A stretch of 64,000 bases of DNA from Myrica gale (GCA_963930655.1 OZ005608.1:9176001-9240000), one strand, 5' to 3'. Counted from the stretch's first letter, positions 21,101-34,215 are shown. Notes: generated by a model not told the origin, from the sequence alone. A program made the numbers and translations.

Positions 21101-24100
21101 TGAAATATAACCAAACAAAAATCCAAAGGACAAATAACTTGTTTGCGAGAAAAAAGAAAAGAAATCTGTAATAACAATAGTAATTGCCCTGCAAATACCT
21201 CGTTCCATAGAACTTTTCCGTCCTAGACAACCTTTCCACCAGATGATACCCAGAGCCAAACATATTACAAATGCTCCAGCAGCAAAAATCCCGACCACTG
21301 CTCCTACGGATATACTACTCCCATTTTCTGTACTATTCCCAATTTCTGAAGGAGGTATAGACACTGTGAAGATGAAAATGTAATGAGCTAGGGAAGTTAG
21401 GAGTGAGTTAAGGCAATGCATTACTGTACTATATCGCTGTCAAGGTAAGAGGAGAAATCATCATCATAATAATTAATGCCTGAAATCAAGAGTTCCAAAC
21501 TGATGGTTAGAAATGCAGTCATGTAATAAAACAGAAGGATTTCCTCATCTGATCTCTTCCAAACACACAAAAGATGAAATATAAAACTGCAATCAATTTT
21601 ATTTTGAATTACAAGGATTAAGAGCAGCATATCGAACTGCAAAAAAATTGAACAAGGTGCCAAATACATCATATATTTTGCCAGAGAGAAACTACATGGC
21701 TAAAACAACATGCATTTATATATGAACAAATATAAATTAGCATAATGCAGCCTTATTTTATCCATAGAGTGATAAGTGCTGCTAAATGTGTGGATAGGAG
21801 CAAGTACGAGTATGTAAATATAAGAGCTCATAGAATGTAGAACCTACCATGATCCACAGATATGGCAGAAATAAGAGGACCATAAACTCCTTGGACTGGG
21901 ATACCAGTTGTCCCCTTCCCTGCCCAGTAGAAACGGATCTCCATGGTTTTGTCAGTCACAACAACAGTAAATCTTTCTATAACAGCCTTGGCAACACCAC
22001 CTGCCCTTTTTACAATATCAAAATCCTTCATCACCAGCTCTCCCTACAGTATTCCAATCCATTTATGAGTTCAACCACCATCTTATACCGGCAACAACAT
22101 TAATAAAAGAAAATTGGTCAAGTACTATGAGAGTATATTGCAATCATTACCTGAATGTAGACGTCAAAGATGCGTCTTCCCAAGCTGCTAAAAGTTTTAT
22201 CATCAGTGAACATTATCTCCGCAAAATGAAGGTTTACCGTGTAATTTCCATTTCCCAAACAGAATGCATAATAAGTAAGAGAGAGAGGAGAAAGGCGCGC
22301 ATTCATGTACAGTTCGGGATTGGGCATAGAGAGTACGGATGAATTTTTCACAATATAAGTGTCTGTGGGGCGACCGTCCATGAAGTTACCAGAGCTGCTA
22401 AATGCCCAGTTGCTTGTACTCTGGAAGAAACTTGAAGGTCCTCCTATCTCTGTGTCAGCAGCATATGCAGTACTTCGGTTAACAGTTACTTCTTCTCCTC
22501 CGCAATTTATAGAAAGATTGTACCAAGCTGACAAGAAAACAACAATTGCTTAGGAAAACATATTAGAATTGAGGAATAAATATGCTTTAGCCCTTATCTA
22601 TTATTTTTTTCATATTGCACCCACTGACTATTTATTTCAGACATTTTGCACTCTCAATAAAAAGTTTCCATCAGTTTGGATGGAAATTTATTTTCTATTC
22701 TCTAAAAATAAGATTTTACCTCATAAAATGGTCACTACCAAAAAAAATATGGGGAAAAAATTGTTGTTTCGCACGTCAAAAAATCATTTGGGAGTGGCTG
22801 TAGAGAATGATGGTCAATGATGGGGCATTTTTTGTTATTGTCTTCACAGAGTAAAATTTATTGCACCCACCAACTATTGATTTCAAACACTTCGCACTCA
22901 GTAAAAAGTTTCTGTCAGTTTGGACGGAAATTTATTTTCCATTCACTAAAAATAAGATTTTACCTCATAAAATCGTCACCACAAAAAACAATTATAGGGA
23001 CATAATTTTCATTTTGCACCTCAAAAAATTATTTGGGAGTGGGTATAGAGAATGATAGTAAATTAAAGGGCACTTTTTTTTACTGTCTTCACAAAGTAAA
23101 ATTTTTACATTTGACTAACGCTATTATGGATATGTGATTAGCTTATTTGTGAAGGAGGCCACGGGTTGATGCCAACTACCATTAGTTCTGGTTAAGTTGA
23201 GAAACTAAGTAGAGATTGGTGAAATAAAATGGTTGAGAAAACTTGTACTGAATTAGGTCTCATTTCTAGGTGATATAACACAATCTGAGAAAACTTATTC
23301 TGAATTAGGTCTCATTTCTAGGTGATATAACACAATCTGCGACAACAGAGTCCCCCTTGTAGCAAAAACAAAGAATAGAAGAAAAGGAAACCTAGGGAGT
23401 TGGCTTTGGTTTATATATCTTGTTCACTGGACTAGAATTTTGGATGAAATTTCAATATCTGATCTTTCATTTTTCCGCTTCTCCCCTGAATGTTACCAGT
23501 TTTGTACGCTTATTCACCGTAAGAAAGGTCTATTGAGAACAATTTTAAGGGGAAAATACAATTTTCACTCCAAATTCTAGAAATGTTGCACCCGCCGTTA
23601 TTTTTTCTGTTATCTTAGACGGAAAATTATGTTTAATGAAATGAAGATTTTACCCCCACATAATATCATTTCAAAAAAAAATTAGAAGGGCAAAATTGTA
23701 ATTCTGCATGCCAAACAATCTATGTTAACAGAAAATTTTAATATAGGATACAAAGTGTTTGAAATCAATAATTGGTAGGTGCAAAGTGTCCGGATGCTCA
23801 TAGTTGGAAGGTGTAGTGTGTTTATCCCATTTTTTTAAATTTTCGTACTTCTTAGTAGTGTTGGCTATACTCGTGCCAATTCATCCATCCACCAATACAA
23901 GGGAAATTAGGGTTGTGCACTATTAACCCAAAGAAAACATGAGGAAATAAATGGCATTTCAACTTACTTGTTGGACAACTATAGCTTCCGAAACATAAGT
24001 AAGTGCCACTGATAGAACAATAGAGGTCGAGAAGAAGTTAGCAAAAGAACGTTAAAAACGATTTGTGTTGACATATCACAAAAAAGTTAGTATCAGAAAC

Positions 24101-27100
24101 AGTTATGATGGATTCTTTTATATGTGAAGTTGATACTTACACGTTATTGCCCCTCAAAGATTGTGCAAATAAGTTTCTGTGGAAAATGACAACAAGACAA
24201 AAGTTTAGCTAGTATGCTGAGGTGCGCATGCACAAGATGTTCTTAGATGAAGTCTTACACTCTCTTTTTTTGGCAAACTGATGACCCTGATCCTCCAGAG
24301 GTAAAGTTATTGTATGAAAGATCACTGCACGCGAAAAAAGCAATGAATTTCATCATCTTCCATGATGTAGCAAGGCACACAAGACAAGTCATACTATACT
24401 TGGAAGGGATGACAATATTGGGACTTAGTTCTTCTCCTATTCTCACTTTAGGAAAAAAATGTTCTCATACGCATTCTGCATAACCAAAGATAAAGCGTAC
24501 TCCTCAAATTATGCACAAAAATCACAAGCTCTTTCCATATTCATAAGGGGATAGGCAGCTCATCAATTGTCATACGCTAAACACTACTGCCTGAAAGGAT
24601 TATCCTCCTTGTATTCATAATTGTGTAGCTAAAGATCCCATAAGAAAACTTGGAAGAGTGAATGCGAAAACAGAATATGAGGCTCTTTCCCATCCAACTT
24701 GGTTTATGAAAGATAGCTGCACCTATGTTTGAATCTTGAACTCGAATGGAGATATTAGAATGGCTATAACACCACTCAAACTGTCTATTTTCATTGATTC
24801 CAATCTTTATATACGTTTTTAACACATCTTAGGAAAAGCCTCTAGAAGTAAAAACAAGAGGATTGGGAAACATCTGTGGAGCTCTGGGGAGTAAAAATCA
24901 TGGGAAATGCAATGAAATAGGAGATGCATTTCCTTTAATCCTCCTATTTTTATATGCTTTCAGTCCCTCAAGATGCATATTATTTTTTCCCATTTCACCT
25001 TTCTTATTCTTAAGATTAACATTCATAACATCAAGTTTCTCCATGCTATTTAGACCCAATCATTTAGAGAAATTATGAAAGGAAGTAATTAACTACTTTG
25101 ACAGATTTCACAAGGATACGGTCTATAAAGTTGAAGTCATGAATGAGTGAAAAAGGCAAATAAAGCTCCAGAAGAGACTTAACAAGGTAAAAGGGCATAT
25201 TTATTGCTATTAATGGAGTTACATGTAATGCCTATCATAAGGAGGTACTGGCAGAGAAGCTTACATGTTGTGTACTGACTGATTTTGTATCCAAGGAGGT
25301 ACAGGTCCAGTTAGGATGTTGCCAGTTAAGACTCTAAAACAGAATCAATATTAATCATTCAGTATCAATATGAAGTTTTGTGCATTAGAGAGGTGATCAT
25401 GTAAACTTGTCCCTCATGATGCAGATAATGTTTTAACCCAAAGACACTGCAACACGAGTTCTACATTCTTACATAATACCAATGCCAAAGAATGTAAAAT
25501 GACATCCCTACCTCCAGCAAGTAAAGGTAGTTAGTTAAATTAATGCTTTGACAGAAGAGAAACATGGAATTAAGACGATTAAGAAAAGAAAGGTCTATAT
25601 TCCAGTAGGGAATCCTTAGACAGGAAGTGGAGCCAACCTATACAAGTTATGTCATGAAAGGGTTTATTTTTCCTTGACTAGACAGAGTACTGGATTATTT
25701 GAGAGAAGACATGTCATCAATGATAGGTAATGTCCAATGCAGAAGATTCAAGACGTTAAAGAACCATATAACAAAAAGCTTGACTTCGTCCATTCTAGCC
25801 AGATTAGTGTAGCATTCTCCTATACATGGCATCCAGTTACACCTTTTAAACGTCTTGCCAGACTTGTCACAGGCACTCCTGCTTCAGGCCCAAGCTTCAT
25901 CTATAGTAGAATTTTTTTTTTTATGAACGTCTTGAGTAGAAATTTAATGCCACAAGGATATTTTCTTGCCTGATATTTTTACTTGAGACCTTCTAAAGAC
26001 GCAATCTAGGATTTATCCAGTTTATCAAATTACAAAATTGGTTTGGACTGCCAAAAGGCCATTAAAGTGGTCCCTTTTCATCCCCATTAATTTGGTGATT
26101 TTAGCCACTGCATAGAATCAAACAGCATCTCTCAGCTGTACAAAAATGGTTGTCTACAATTTGGTAGATGAAACCCTACATATAATTTAGAATGCTTACA
26201 TGTAATTTGCTGTTCGTAGACTGGAAAAGCTGCTTGGAATTTCTCCGCTTAACTTATTAAAGCTGAGATCCCTGCAGGGAAGTTTTAAATTAAATAAATT
26301 AGAGAACAAATTAAACCTTACCTGAATTTAAAAGTAACTCCTCTCCTAAGAAATCTGGACACATCACACAGATAGCACGTTCAATGTGCTAACACAAAAG
26401 AAGACAGTCTCTTCAATAAAGGATTGTTATGAACATAGTTTGAAACATGAAAATTTAGAGGGAATTGTTCAAGCTTCTAAAACCCATTCCAAAGGCTGGT
26501 CCATAGATCAGGGTGCAAGTGGGAGGAAATGGAGATCTTGGTTGTGGTTTTTGTAAAATAACTTCTGAAAGAGAAGTTTCTAGAGCATTTTCTGGTATAT
26601 CCTTCACAGTTGACAGTGGCAGATCATTATGTTCCCACCTCTTTTCTTGTCAGTTGCCTAAAAATGTAAACTAATTCCAAGGGGTACAACTGTTGAAGGT
26701 TACCACACGAGTTTATAATCTTTCTCCTTCTATTTATGAAACAATCTATATGCACCTATATGTAATTAGTATACATACACACTAGTTTATGGTTTGATTT
26801 GTTTGCTATAAAAGCAGACACAATAAATAGAAATAATGAGGTTCGCCACAATAAGTGTTGTTAATCTCAGACAAAAAATACAAGGGAGAATGTACTTGTG
26901 TGCACAAATCAGCAGTAAAATTTGCTCACAAGTCATCTGTCTAGTAATTGTGAAGATCTCCTAAAAAGCCAACAAGGCTCCATGCACAATAAGCAGGGTG
27001 GTTTAAACATGAAGCCTATTAATGGTACAACTACAACAAGGATGTTGAGATAGATGAAAGGAAAGCAAAAAGGGAAAGAATCCACCTAGAAAATAATATG

Positions 27101-30100
27101 AGAAAGAAGTGACTCAAATAAATTTCTCAAATTCATCCAAAACCACAGATGGCATCGTTGAGAGTTTCACATTAAATACCAGAAAGCTTCAGGGACTGGC
27201 AAGAGGCAAACAAGAAAAAAAGAAAGCAGAACTTTTGACAGCCTATATTTGAAGTGAATAATATCCTCTATAACGGGTTTACAGAAAACATCAACACAAG
27301 GAAAAGAAAACTAATTCTGAGCCATCCAAGATTGGTGAATTTCATAGATTAGAACCAATGAAATTTGAAGAAGAATGAAATAGCAGCAAAGATGAATGTA
27401 TGAAAAAGAAGCCCCAGGCATACTAACAAGGTGTTCAAAGCTGTCATATTCTTGAGATATTCAGGGAGCTGTCCAATAATATTGCAACTCCTCAATATCC
27501 TGCAACAAAATTAAATATTATATGTACTTGAGTAGCCATGAGGATAAGTACTTTCGAAAATCATCGTCAATGAAACATTCAACCCACAGCGTTTTCAACC
27601 CTTTGACGTTGTTAAGCGGTGGAAAAGCTGCTGCTGATCCATTCAAGTCACTGATTCTCCTGCATATCGAAATTAAACAAAGACAAAAGCAATTCAAATG
27701 ATATTCCATCTATAAAGGATCATAACTACACAGTAAAAGATCCATACTGACAAGTCAGATAAGTTCTCCAAAAGAGCAATGCCGGGAGGAATTGGCCCAG
27801 TCAGCCCACTTGCTTGAATCACTCTGTTGTTGCAAAAAGTTTGATTTACAAAGGGATAAGACAGAATTTTCCTAACAAAATAATAACCAAATCCTTAAAA
27901 GAACAAATTAAAACAAAAAGGAACAACAATCTCACAGTGCTCCAAGATTTTTCCAGTTTTGAATATAATTTGGTATCTTTCCAGAAAATTGATTGTCTCT
28001 GATCCGACTGCATCACGTTGAAAAATACATATGTGATTCCAGAAGGCAACAATTATTAACAACTTCAGCATATGAAAAACTGGATAGGGAAAGATATAAT
28101 TAGATGCTTACAAGTCTTTCAAATTGATCAGGTTTGCAAATGAAGCTGGCAGCTCCCCAGTGAAATAATTTGAGCTAAGGAAACTGCACGACAAGAACAA
28201 CATAGAGATATAAATATACAACCAAGAACTAAACTAATTAAACAATGAGCATTACAATTTAGCATCTTTCTCTAGAAAATCCGATCCCAAAAGTTTTCAC
28301 ATAGAGACTTGTGAGAGAGAACTTCGTCTTACAATCTTTCTAGGGAGGACAAATTCCCAAGCTCTGGAGTAAGATTTCCCGAAAGCTGATTGTACTCGAG
28401 CACACTAGAATTAACAAAACCGAATTCCTTGTTAGAGATACTCTAAAAACTCGTCACACACACAAACAAATGGGTGGTTGTCGGAACTCACAAACTTTTG
28501 AGAGTTGTAATGTTTGCTAGCTCTTTGGGGATAGAACCCGTTAACCGGTTTCCAAGAAGGGAACTGCGTTAAGACCCCTTGTGTTAAATCATCGTTCATG
28601 AAAGAATTGGTTCGAGCCCACTTTAAAAGGCCATGAATGACAAATTAAAATCACAGACACGCCCACGTATTAATATCAAAAACAGACGCAGATGAATATC
28701 ACACACACAGATAGGGCTGCACAACCCCGTGTAAGTGCCGGTTTTGGCCAAAACCAGCACCTACACCGGGTAGGCCGGTTTTAAAAAAATTGACACCTAT
28801 ACCGTTAAGGGAAAAAATCGGCCCTTAACGTTAGCGGTTTCCGGTTATCCTACATTAATATTGAGCCATTTTTTTAGCATTTTACTCACTTGGCCCAATG
28901 TATTTTTTCTTTTTTCTTTTGGTCCATTAATTACATATCAATAAAATCTAAAATAATGAAATCCAAATTCCAAAATCAATAAAATTAAAGATCATCTTAA
29001 AAGATAATATGAGAATTTAAAGTCCAAAGTAATAGAGACGTCACTGTAAGTAGAAACTATTATCTTTTGAAAAATCCGTTTAGACCCTGACAACACTTAA
29101 GAGGGGAGAATATGTGTTTTCCCTCTAATTAACAAAACAATAACAATTTTAAAACATGTTAAAAACCTAGTAGGGTTTCCCTTGGTTTCACAAGGAAAAT
29201 TCAAAAATTCAGCAACTTTTTAAGGCGCTCGAGCGCAGGTCAAACGCTCGTCGAGCGCTTATGTTTCTGTCTGAAATTTGCACTGAGCACTCGAGCACTT
29301 GTCTAACGCTCAAACGTGATGACTCTATTTGAATTTTTGAACTAAAATGTATTAGAATTTTGAACTAAAATGTAATTGAGTGACTGATTTTGCAAGCATG
29401 ATATAAATTTAATAGTGATTTGTCAATTTTAGAAATTTAGACAATTTGTTAACATTTCATAAAAACTCTTAAACTAATACATTGATTTAAAAATTTTTGT
29501 GGTAGAATCTCAACCTCTTAACTTATATTATACAATGCACTTACCAAAGTTTGACATTAAACTCTTTAATTATGATTTCAATGCCTTCATATATACCCTT
29601 CTAAATACAATAAATTTGTAATTTTTTCTACCAAAATTCTAAATAACTAGTTCATTCACCTAACAAGTTTCTTGGTAACTTGAATGTAAGCATTTGATTA
29701 GACAAAACCAACAACAAATCTCAAATATTCAGGTGAAACTAAATTATTGAGCAAACATTGTATGCTTCTAGAATACTACGTCTTGAGGTGAAACTAAAAT
29801 TTGAACTATTGAGTAGAAACTAAACTAAAAAAAATCTCGGTTTAACGGTTAAACCGGAAACCGCCGGTTTTTTCAAAAAACCAAACCTACACCGGCACCG
29901 GTTAGACCAAAAACCGAAAACCCGGTGCCGGTGCCCGTGCCACCGGAATTTCCCGGTGGCATTGTGCAGCCCTACACACAGAGACATAGAGAGGGACATA
30001 GAGAAAGTGAAAAGAATACATGTTGACCAGCTTCATCGAGCCCCATTCCGGAGGGATTGTACCGTTGACGTAGTTGCGGGAGAGGTCACTAATATGAGAG

Positions 30101-30339
30101 GAAATAGAGAAACGAGCAGCATAGGTTAGTTAGCTACTGAATAAAGCTTATACATTTATACATCTCTGTGTCAAGAACAAGAAGTGGAGTACTTACAATT
30201 CTGCGAGTTTAGGAAACCTGACCAAATCCGGTGGAAGAGTGCCCGTCAGATTCTGTGCTTTGAGAACTCTGTACTTCCAATAGAAATGCGGGTATTTTAA
30301 TCCCTGGGCGTACCTTTCGCAAGAGGAATATGTATATAT

Positions 30340-30384
<45 letters not shown>

Positions 30385-32867
30385 AAGCGATAGCTATCTG
30401 AAATAAATCCATTGTAAACAAATTGTATCTTTTCCGTAGCAATTAACATGGGCTGGATTCCCTGGAATAACATGGAAGAGTTCATATTGATGATCATTGA
30501 TCCCCGAAAGTATCTCGGAATTGAGGAGAGAGTCTAGCGGAGCTTCACTCTTAATGCAACTTTGGACTGGAGTCTGGACACTTTGGTCTGAATCTTTTTC
30601 CACACAACCATTGCAGTCTCTCTTAGAGACCATCAAAGCTGCCTCGATCTTGTGTTCAGGGAGCGGATTGATGTCAGTAACCCGTCCGTCGGTGAACTTA
30701 TAGCAGCGCCCACGGCTATATATCAACGTTGCTAAACAAATGGAGTGGTCCAATGTAATCTTTGAAAGTGACTGTAAAAAATCAACATTGCTAAACAAAT
30801 AGAATGGTCGAATGAAGAATGAAATCTTTGAAAGTGACTGTCAGACTCTGCAACATCCTAGATTGCAGCCTCGAGGTGGATTGGGTAGTGGCAGAAAGCA
30901 TCCCCCAGTTTTTTTTAATCCGCATCCCGCAGTTAATCGGAGTGTTTGCAGGACCTCCGGGGTGCTCTATCAGATGGATCCCCAGAATACAGAATAGGTT
31001 AGCGCATCTTTAATATCTTATAGCTCTATCAGATGGATTCATTGACTCTTCTTTGATATCCGGAAATATTATGTATACTGTTCCTTTTAATTTATAATGA
31101 GCATTCCCTATGTTACCAAGAAAAAACGCAAAACGTCTGGGTTAGTTTTTTCGGCCCATCCATACCCCTTGGAGTTGTGATCCATAACCTCCGAGGCATC
31201 CTAAAGGTAGCTCGAGTTTGACCATATCAGCTTGAGTTCGTTAGCACTCGCTGTCGACCCAGTTTTCAATTCCAACCTACGGGCAAGAAAGCTTGCGACT
31301 GCTTCTCTTGAAAAGCTTTTCTCTTTACACAAGTGGGTGAATTTGGAATTGTATATAGATAAGGCATAAGCTCTCATTGGGAACTTTGTGGATAAGGTGT
31401 ACGCTCCCATTTGAAATTGTGTGAATAAGAAGTATGCTACCATATTCGATTCTTCACAGGAATCATACAAGAGACTATTTAAGTGGGAGTCGTGGGCACA
31501 ATGGGTCTACGGGGTTTGCCATCGAGTTTAAAACATGATCAATGTGACTCAACTCTATTAGATCTGTTTAAACATCAATCGAGTGCAATGGATTTTTATC
31601 ATTACAAAAAAAATTTCTCTTTTCTTTTCTTTTTTCTCTGCATTAGTATTTCTGGATTATGAGATTGGTACAATTAAAATCAAAATTTTTGATGTAGCTT
31701 TGTAGACACTGACAAATGCGAGGCATGTTCTGGACCTTAGGAAAAGTTTGGTGTCTTTTGGGGCATTTGATTCTTTGGGTTATAGCTACACGATCAAAGA
31801 TGGGATTATGAAAATATCCAGTAGCGCGATGGTAATAATGAAGGGAGAGAAAATTGACAATCTATATGAGCTGATTGGGAGCACAGTCACAGGTAGAGTA
31901 CAAGCAGTTACTACTCCGGAAGAATCTAGTAGCGGTGATAGGGGTTCTTTTGCTTTATTTGTTGACAGTAGAGATACAGCATGCTTTTATGATGCTACCA
32001 ATGTGAAAGAGAGTAACAGTTGGATGACAATTGCATCAAGAGGTGGAATCACTATAAGAAAAAGAAAAGAAGGCTTCGTGATTGGTTGAAAATCTGTATT
32101 AACTCTGAAGCTGCTTCAGGAATCAAATTCAGGCACTGCTTGGGCTTGGGTGATACGGGTGGTTGGTGTTAGGTTTTGAGGGCTTTGGTGGAGACGAAGG
32201 AGGAGTTTGTTAGGCATTATAGAACCCAAGTCGATGAATATTTGTTAGTTTGACTTAAGAGTACACAAAGGTAGGCGTAGGCCCAAATCTGATCACATGG
32301 CCAAATTCCTCGGCTAAACGTTTTTGATGAGGGAGCAAGCGAAAGAGATCCCACAAGCTCATTGTAATTGAATCCGACGAAAGCACTGTTCAGGATGGTT
32401 GAAGTTTCAAACAGTAAAAATTCTATAATACAGTGTACTGTTATATCTATCTTTTTAAATTATACTGTCTAATTCAAAAAAAAATATTACTTAATATAAT
32501 AATTATAATTACAAGTAGTGTTGCGGCTGCATACTTAATCCAATATTTTTTCATTTTTCCTATTGTACCCTTTTCTGTCATTTTCAATAATGGCCGTGTA
32601 AAGACAGAAGAGGACTCCAAAAGTAGAGTCTTCCCCTAACGTCTTTTCCAAGAAAAAAAGACAAAGGATTAACATATGGTGCGTCCTGTAAACATACCAG
32701 GTAACAGTTTTGCATCTATCAAAACCGGAATTTTCAGTTCCGAATCCGGGAAATTCCTGTTCCGCATAACCGGAATTTCGGTAATTTCCAGAACGGTACC
32801 GAATTGAGGAAAGGGGTTCCAGTGAGAAGGAGAGGTGTGTGCGCATCGGATCTCTAAGATAGAGAAT

Positions 32868-32900
<33 letters not shown>

Positions 32901-33358
32901 CGTACATGCTGACAACGTGGCACACAGTGCCATTGATGAAGGAGCAGTTGCAGGTGACAGCATTCTCTAGTCCGTTTGTTGAGTTGGCCGTAGTCCATCC
33001 CCTTTCTCCACTGCATGGATCTACGCTGAAATCCCAGTTCGTCTTCCCTAACGTCTTAGCTATATCACGTAAAGCTTGGACTACAAATGTAACAAAAGTA
33101 AAACAATCAGTAAGATCCCAGTGCGGCTCCTACAAAGAGCTTTGTCGTGGATAACAGAGTAAAATACAGAATATTGATCGAGCCTACTAAAAAGAAAAAG
33201 AAGGCAAAAAAGCTTGAATAACATACACCTGCGAACAGTCTGTATGTGCGCGCGAGCATACCTTCATACTGCGGCAATAGAGGGGCTCCGAAAGCAAATA
33301 TTGCAAAGCAAGAGACGATACTCGAAGCAAGAAGAAGTCGAAGGAGAAACTTCTTCAT
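18138..33358 (-). CDS. Receptor kinase A: LRR-malectin receptor-like kinase, C-terminally truncated
   Basis: 24 exons join in frame to 975 codons: 33358-33262, 33080-32906, 30268-30197, 30088-30020, 28563-28492, 28404-28333, 28183-28112, 28007-27936, 27823-27752, 27659-27588, 27499-27428, 26271-26200, 25333-25265, 24324-24259, 24176-24141, 24008-23968, 22527-22151, 22043-21848, 21363-21199, 20472-20354, 20226-20016, 19920-19683, 18942-18792, 18407-18138. Order: signal peptide (1-24), cysteine-paired N-cap, about 11 LRRs each on its own 69/72-bp exon (91-353), malectin domain (401-591), TM helix (about 605-630), kinase (about 665-930) with [23 protein letters not shown] and DFG. It is an RD kinase, expected to be active at the plasma membrane. 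The architecture is that of the LRR-VIII-2 group (At1g53430/RFK1-like). Against copy B, a CAG-to-TAG change ends it 41 residues early, and the conserved AMRGYLT block reads AMWGYLT. Its introns carry insertions absent from copy B. Confidence 0.9.
18996..19377. mobile_element. MITE in an intron of receptor kinase A
   Basis: The ends GGGGAAAATACACTTTTCACC (left, inner part included) and GGTGAAAAGTGTATTTTCCC are inverted repeats of about 20 bases. The element is 382 bp. The equivalent intron of copy B (41661-42019) is 359 bp against 740 bp here, and the difference is the element itself, so it inserted after the gene duplication. The target duplication is imperfect (CCAGAATTTT against CCAGTTTT). 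Confidence 0.85.
22615..23106. repeat. Two-unit tandem repeat, period 246 bp, in an intron of receptor kinase A
   Basis: TTGCACCCACTGACTATT at 22615 recurs as TTGCACCCACCAACTATT at 22861, and similarity continues through both units (AAAAATAAGATTTTACCTCA, TTTGGGAGTGG.T.TAGAGAATGAT). The unit resembles the TTGCACCCACCAATTATTGA-type MITEs also seen near 37790. Copy B has only the flanking sequence here. Confidence 0.8.
23555..23850. mobile_element. MITE remnant in an intron of receptor kinase A
   Basis: This begins GGGGAAAATACAATTTTCACTCC, continues with TGTTGCACCCGCC and ends with a GGTGTAGTGTGTTTATCCC phrase. It is an older member of the family that includes 18996-19377 and 22615-23106, and copy B lacks it at this place. 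The ends are too decayed to define a TSD. Confidence 0.55.
28712..29974. mobile_element. Non-autonomous hAT-like element with perfect 8-bp TSD in a receptor kinase A intron
   Basis: The ends are TAGGGCTGCACAACCCCG and ATTGTGCAGCCCTA. The perfect target duplication CACACAGA lies at 28704-28711 and 29975-29982. Sub-terminal ACCGG-rich arrays match those of the 12663-15529 element, including a shared CCTACAT..ATATTGA.CCATTTTTTTA phrase. It is 1263 bp long and non-coding. It sits in the intron between LRR exons 4 and 5, which is 1456 bp here and 169 bp in copy B, so the insertion follows the duplication. Confidence 0.93.
30340..30381. repeat. (TA)n microsatellite in receptor kinase A intron 2
   Basis: A run of about 20 TA dinucleotides just upstream (on the gene strand) of LRR exon 3. 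Copy B has only a short ATATATACATATATATTG stretch at the matching place, so the array expanded in A. Confidence 0.9.
31650..32095 (+). pseudogene. Ty1/copia pol fragment (GAG-pre-integrase region)
   Basis: The plus-strand frame carries [20 protein letters not shown] followed by GYSYTIKDG and a [11 protein letters not shown] block. This is the end of the copia protease/GAG-pre-integrase region that precedes the zinc-binding HLRLGH motif (absent here). An upstream TAG falls in the [15 protein letters not shown] run. It lies antisense within intron 2 of receptor kinase A. LTRs were not found, so this is a relic. Confidence 0.8.
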
Positions 33359-33360
33359 TT

Positions 33361-33545
33361 TCCGCGGAAAATACTTTCACCTACGAAGTCTGAACAGTAG
33401 CTGAATTGGAGTACCATAAACGGTAAATTACATAATCTGCAGTCTACATAGGAGTGCGAGGAGAGAGAGAGAGAGATGATACGAGCTTGAACAAGGAGGA
33501 AGATAGAAGTGTATAAGCCTTAATTACCGAGGAGTTTATCAACAA
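33361..33545 (-). promoter_or_regulatory. 5' leader / proximal promoter of receptor kinase A
   Basis: The sequence just upstream of the A start codon is alignable with that of copies B and C: GAATTGGAGTAC, AAACGGT.AATTAC.TAAT.TGCAG, then a GA microsatellite near 33458 and GAGCTTGAA. This marks a shared 5' untranslated leader with a polymorphic (GA)n tract. No TATA element can be assigned with confidence. Confidence 0.6.
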
Positions 33546-33722
33546 GCCATCTTGGCACATGCAGTCCTTAAATTTTTACAGTTAGTCAAATCGATACTAC
33601 TTTCGTCCACTTAATTAACATAAAGCCCTGTCAGGATCAATAAAAAATATAAAGCCTGTAGCTAAATTAATTAAAATACTACAGAGTAGCTTTTGAAAAA
33701 TAACAAATTGAACAAATCAAAT

Positions 33723-33786
33723 TGGCACATGGCACTGACCTCAAGCTAGACTGTTTGGGGTTGAGGTCAGTGCCATGGCCATGTGA
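33723..33786. repeat. Perfect 14-bp hairpin upstream of receptor kinase A
   Basis: GGCACTGACCTCAA is followed, after a loop of about 16 bases, by its exact reverse complement TTGAGGTCAGTGCC, with extra pairing outside (CACATG/CATGTG). It lies about 370-430 bp upstream of the A start codon. The sequence does not show whether this is an element end, a regulatory hairpin or chance. Confidence 0.75.
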
Positions 33787-33894
33787 CACACAAAAGCTAA
33801 TCGAAATGGCACATCTATGTGCCAATTTAATTTACAGCAATTGCCAATTTGATAGCTTAGAAAAAAAAATTGCCAATTTGATAAATAACAACTT

Positions 33895-34215
33895 TTTTTA
33901 AAAAAAAATCCCACAATCCTTGGAGAAGGGATGGTCGGGTGGCCGCGAGCCATCCCCTCGCCAGGAGAGATACTGGGCCACCCTTCCATGCGAGCAGGGG
34001 TGGCTGGTAGTCAACCGCGAATGGGGAACCCGGTCCCTGATTTGAGCTCCCTGTTGCAAGCGCGAAGGGATGGCTACGCTGCAAAAAAAAAAACCCCACC
34101 GACGGTGGAGAGGGAATGAGGGTGGCGCCACCCCGAAGGATGGCCGCAAGCCATCCCTTAGCCGGGGGAGCCCAAATCTAGGCTGCCCATTACTCCAGCC
34201 ACCTTGCAATGGGTG
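33895..34215. repeat. GC-rich dispersed repeat (GATGGCTCGCGGCC-type)
   Basis: This block contains repeated phrases such as GGGATGG, GGCCGC.AGCCATCCC and GGGAGCCCAAATCTAGGCT. It shares GGGAGCCCAAAT with the cores at 16600-16930 and 53350-53860. It interrupts the receptor kinase A upstream region. Long open frames on both strands arise from its composition and do not look like genes. Confidence 0.6.

Noticed and set aside
20354..28563. Possibility that receptor kinase A is split into two genes (ectodomain and kinase)
   Set aside because: Splice phases are continuous through exons 3-20 and match copy B exon by exon, so one gene is the better model.
31748..32089. Possible independent small gene inside receptor kinase A
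   Set aside because: The first half is a recognisable copia GAG-pre-integrase piece with a stop just upstream, so it is a transposon relic.
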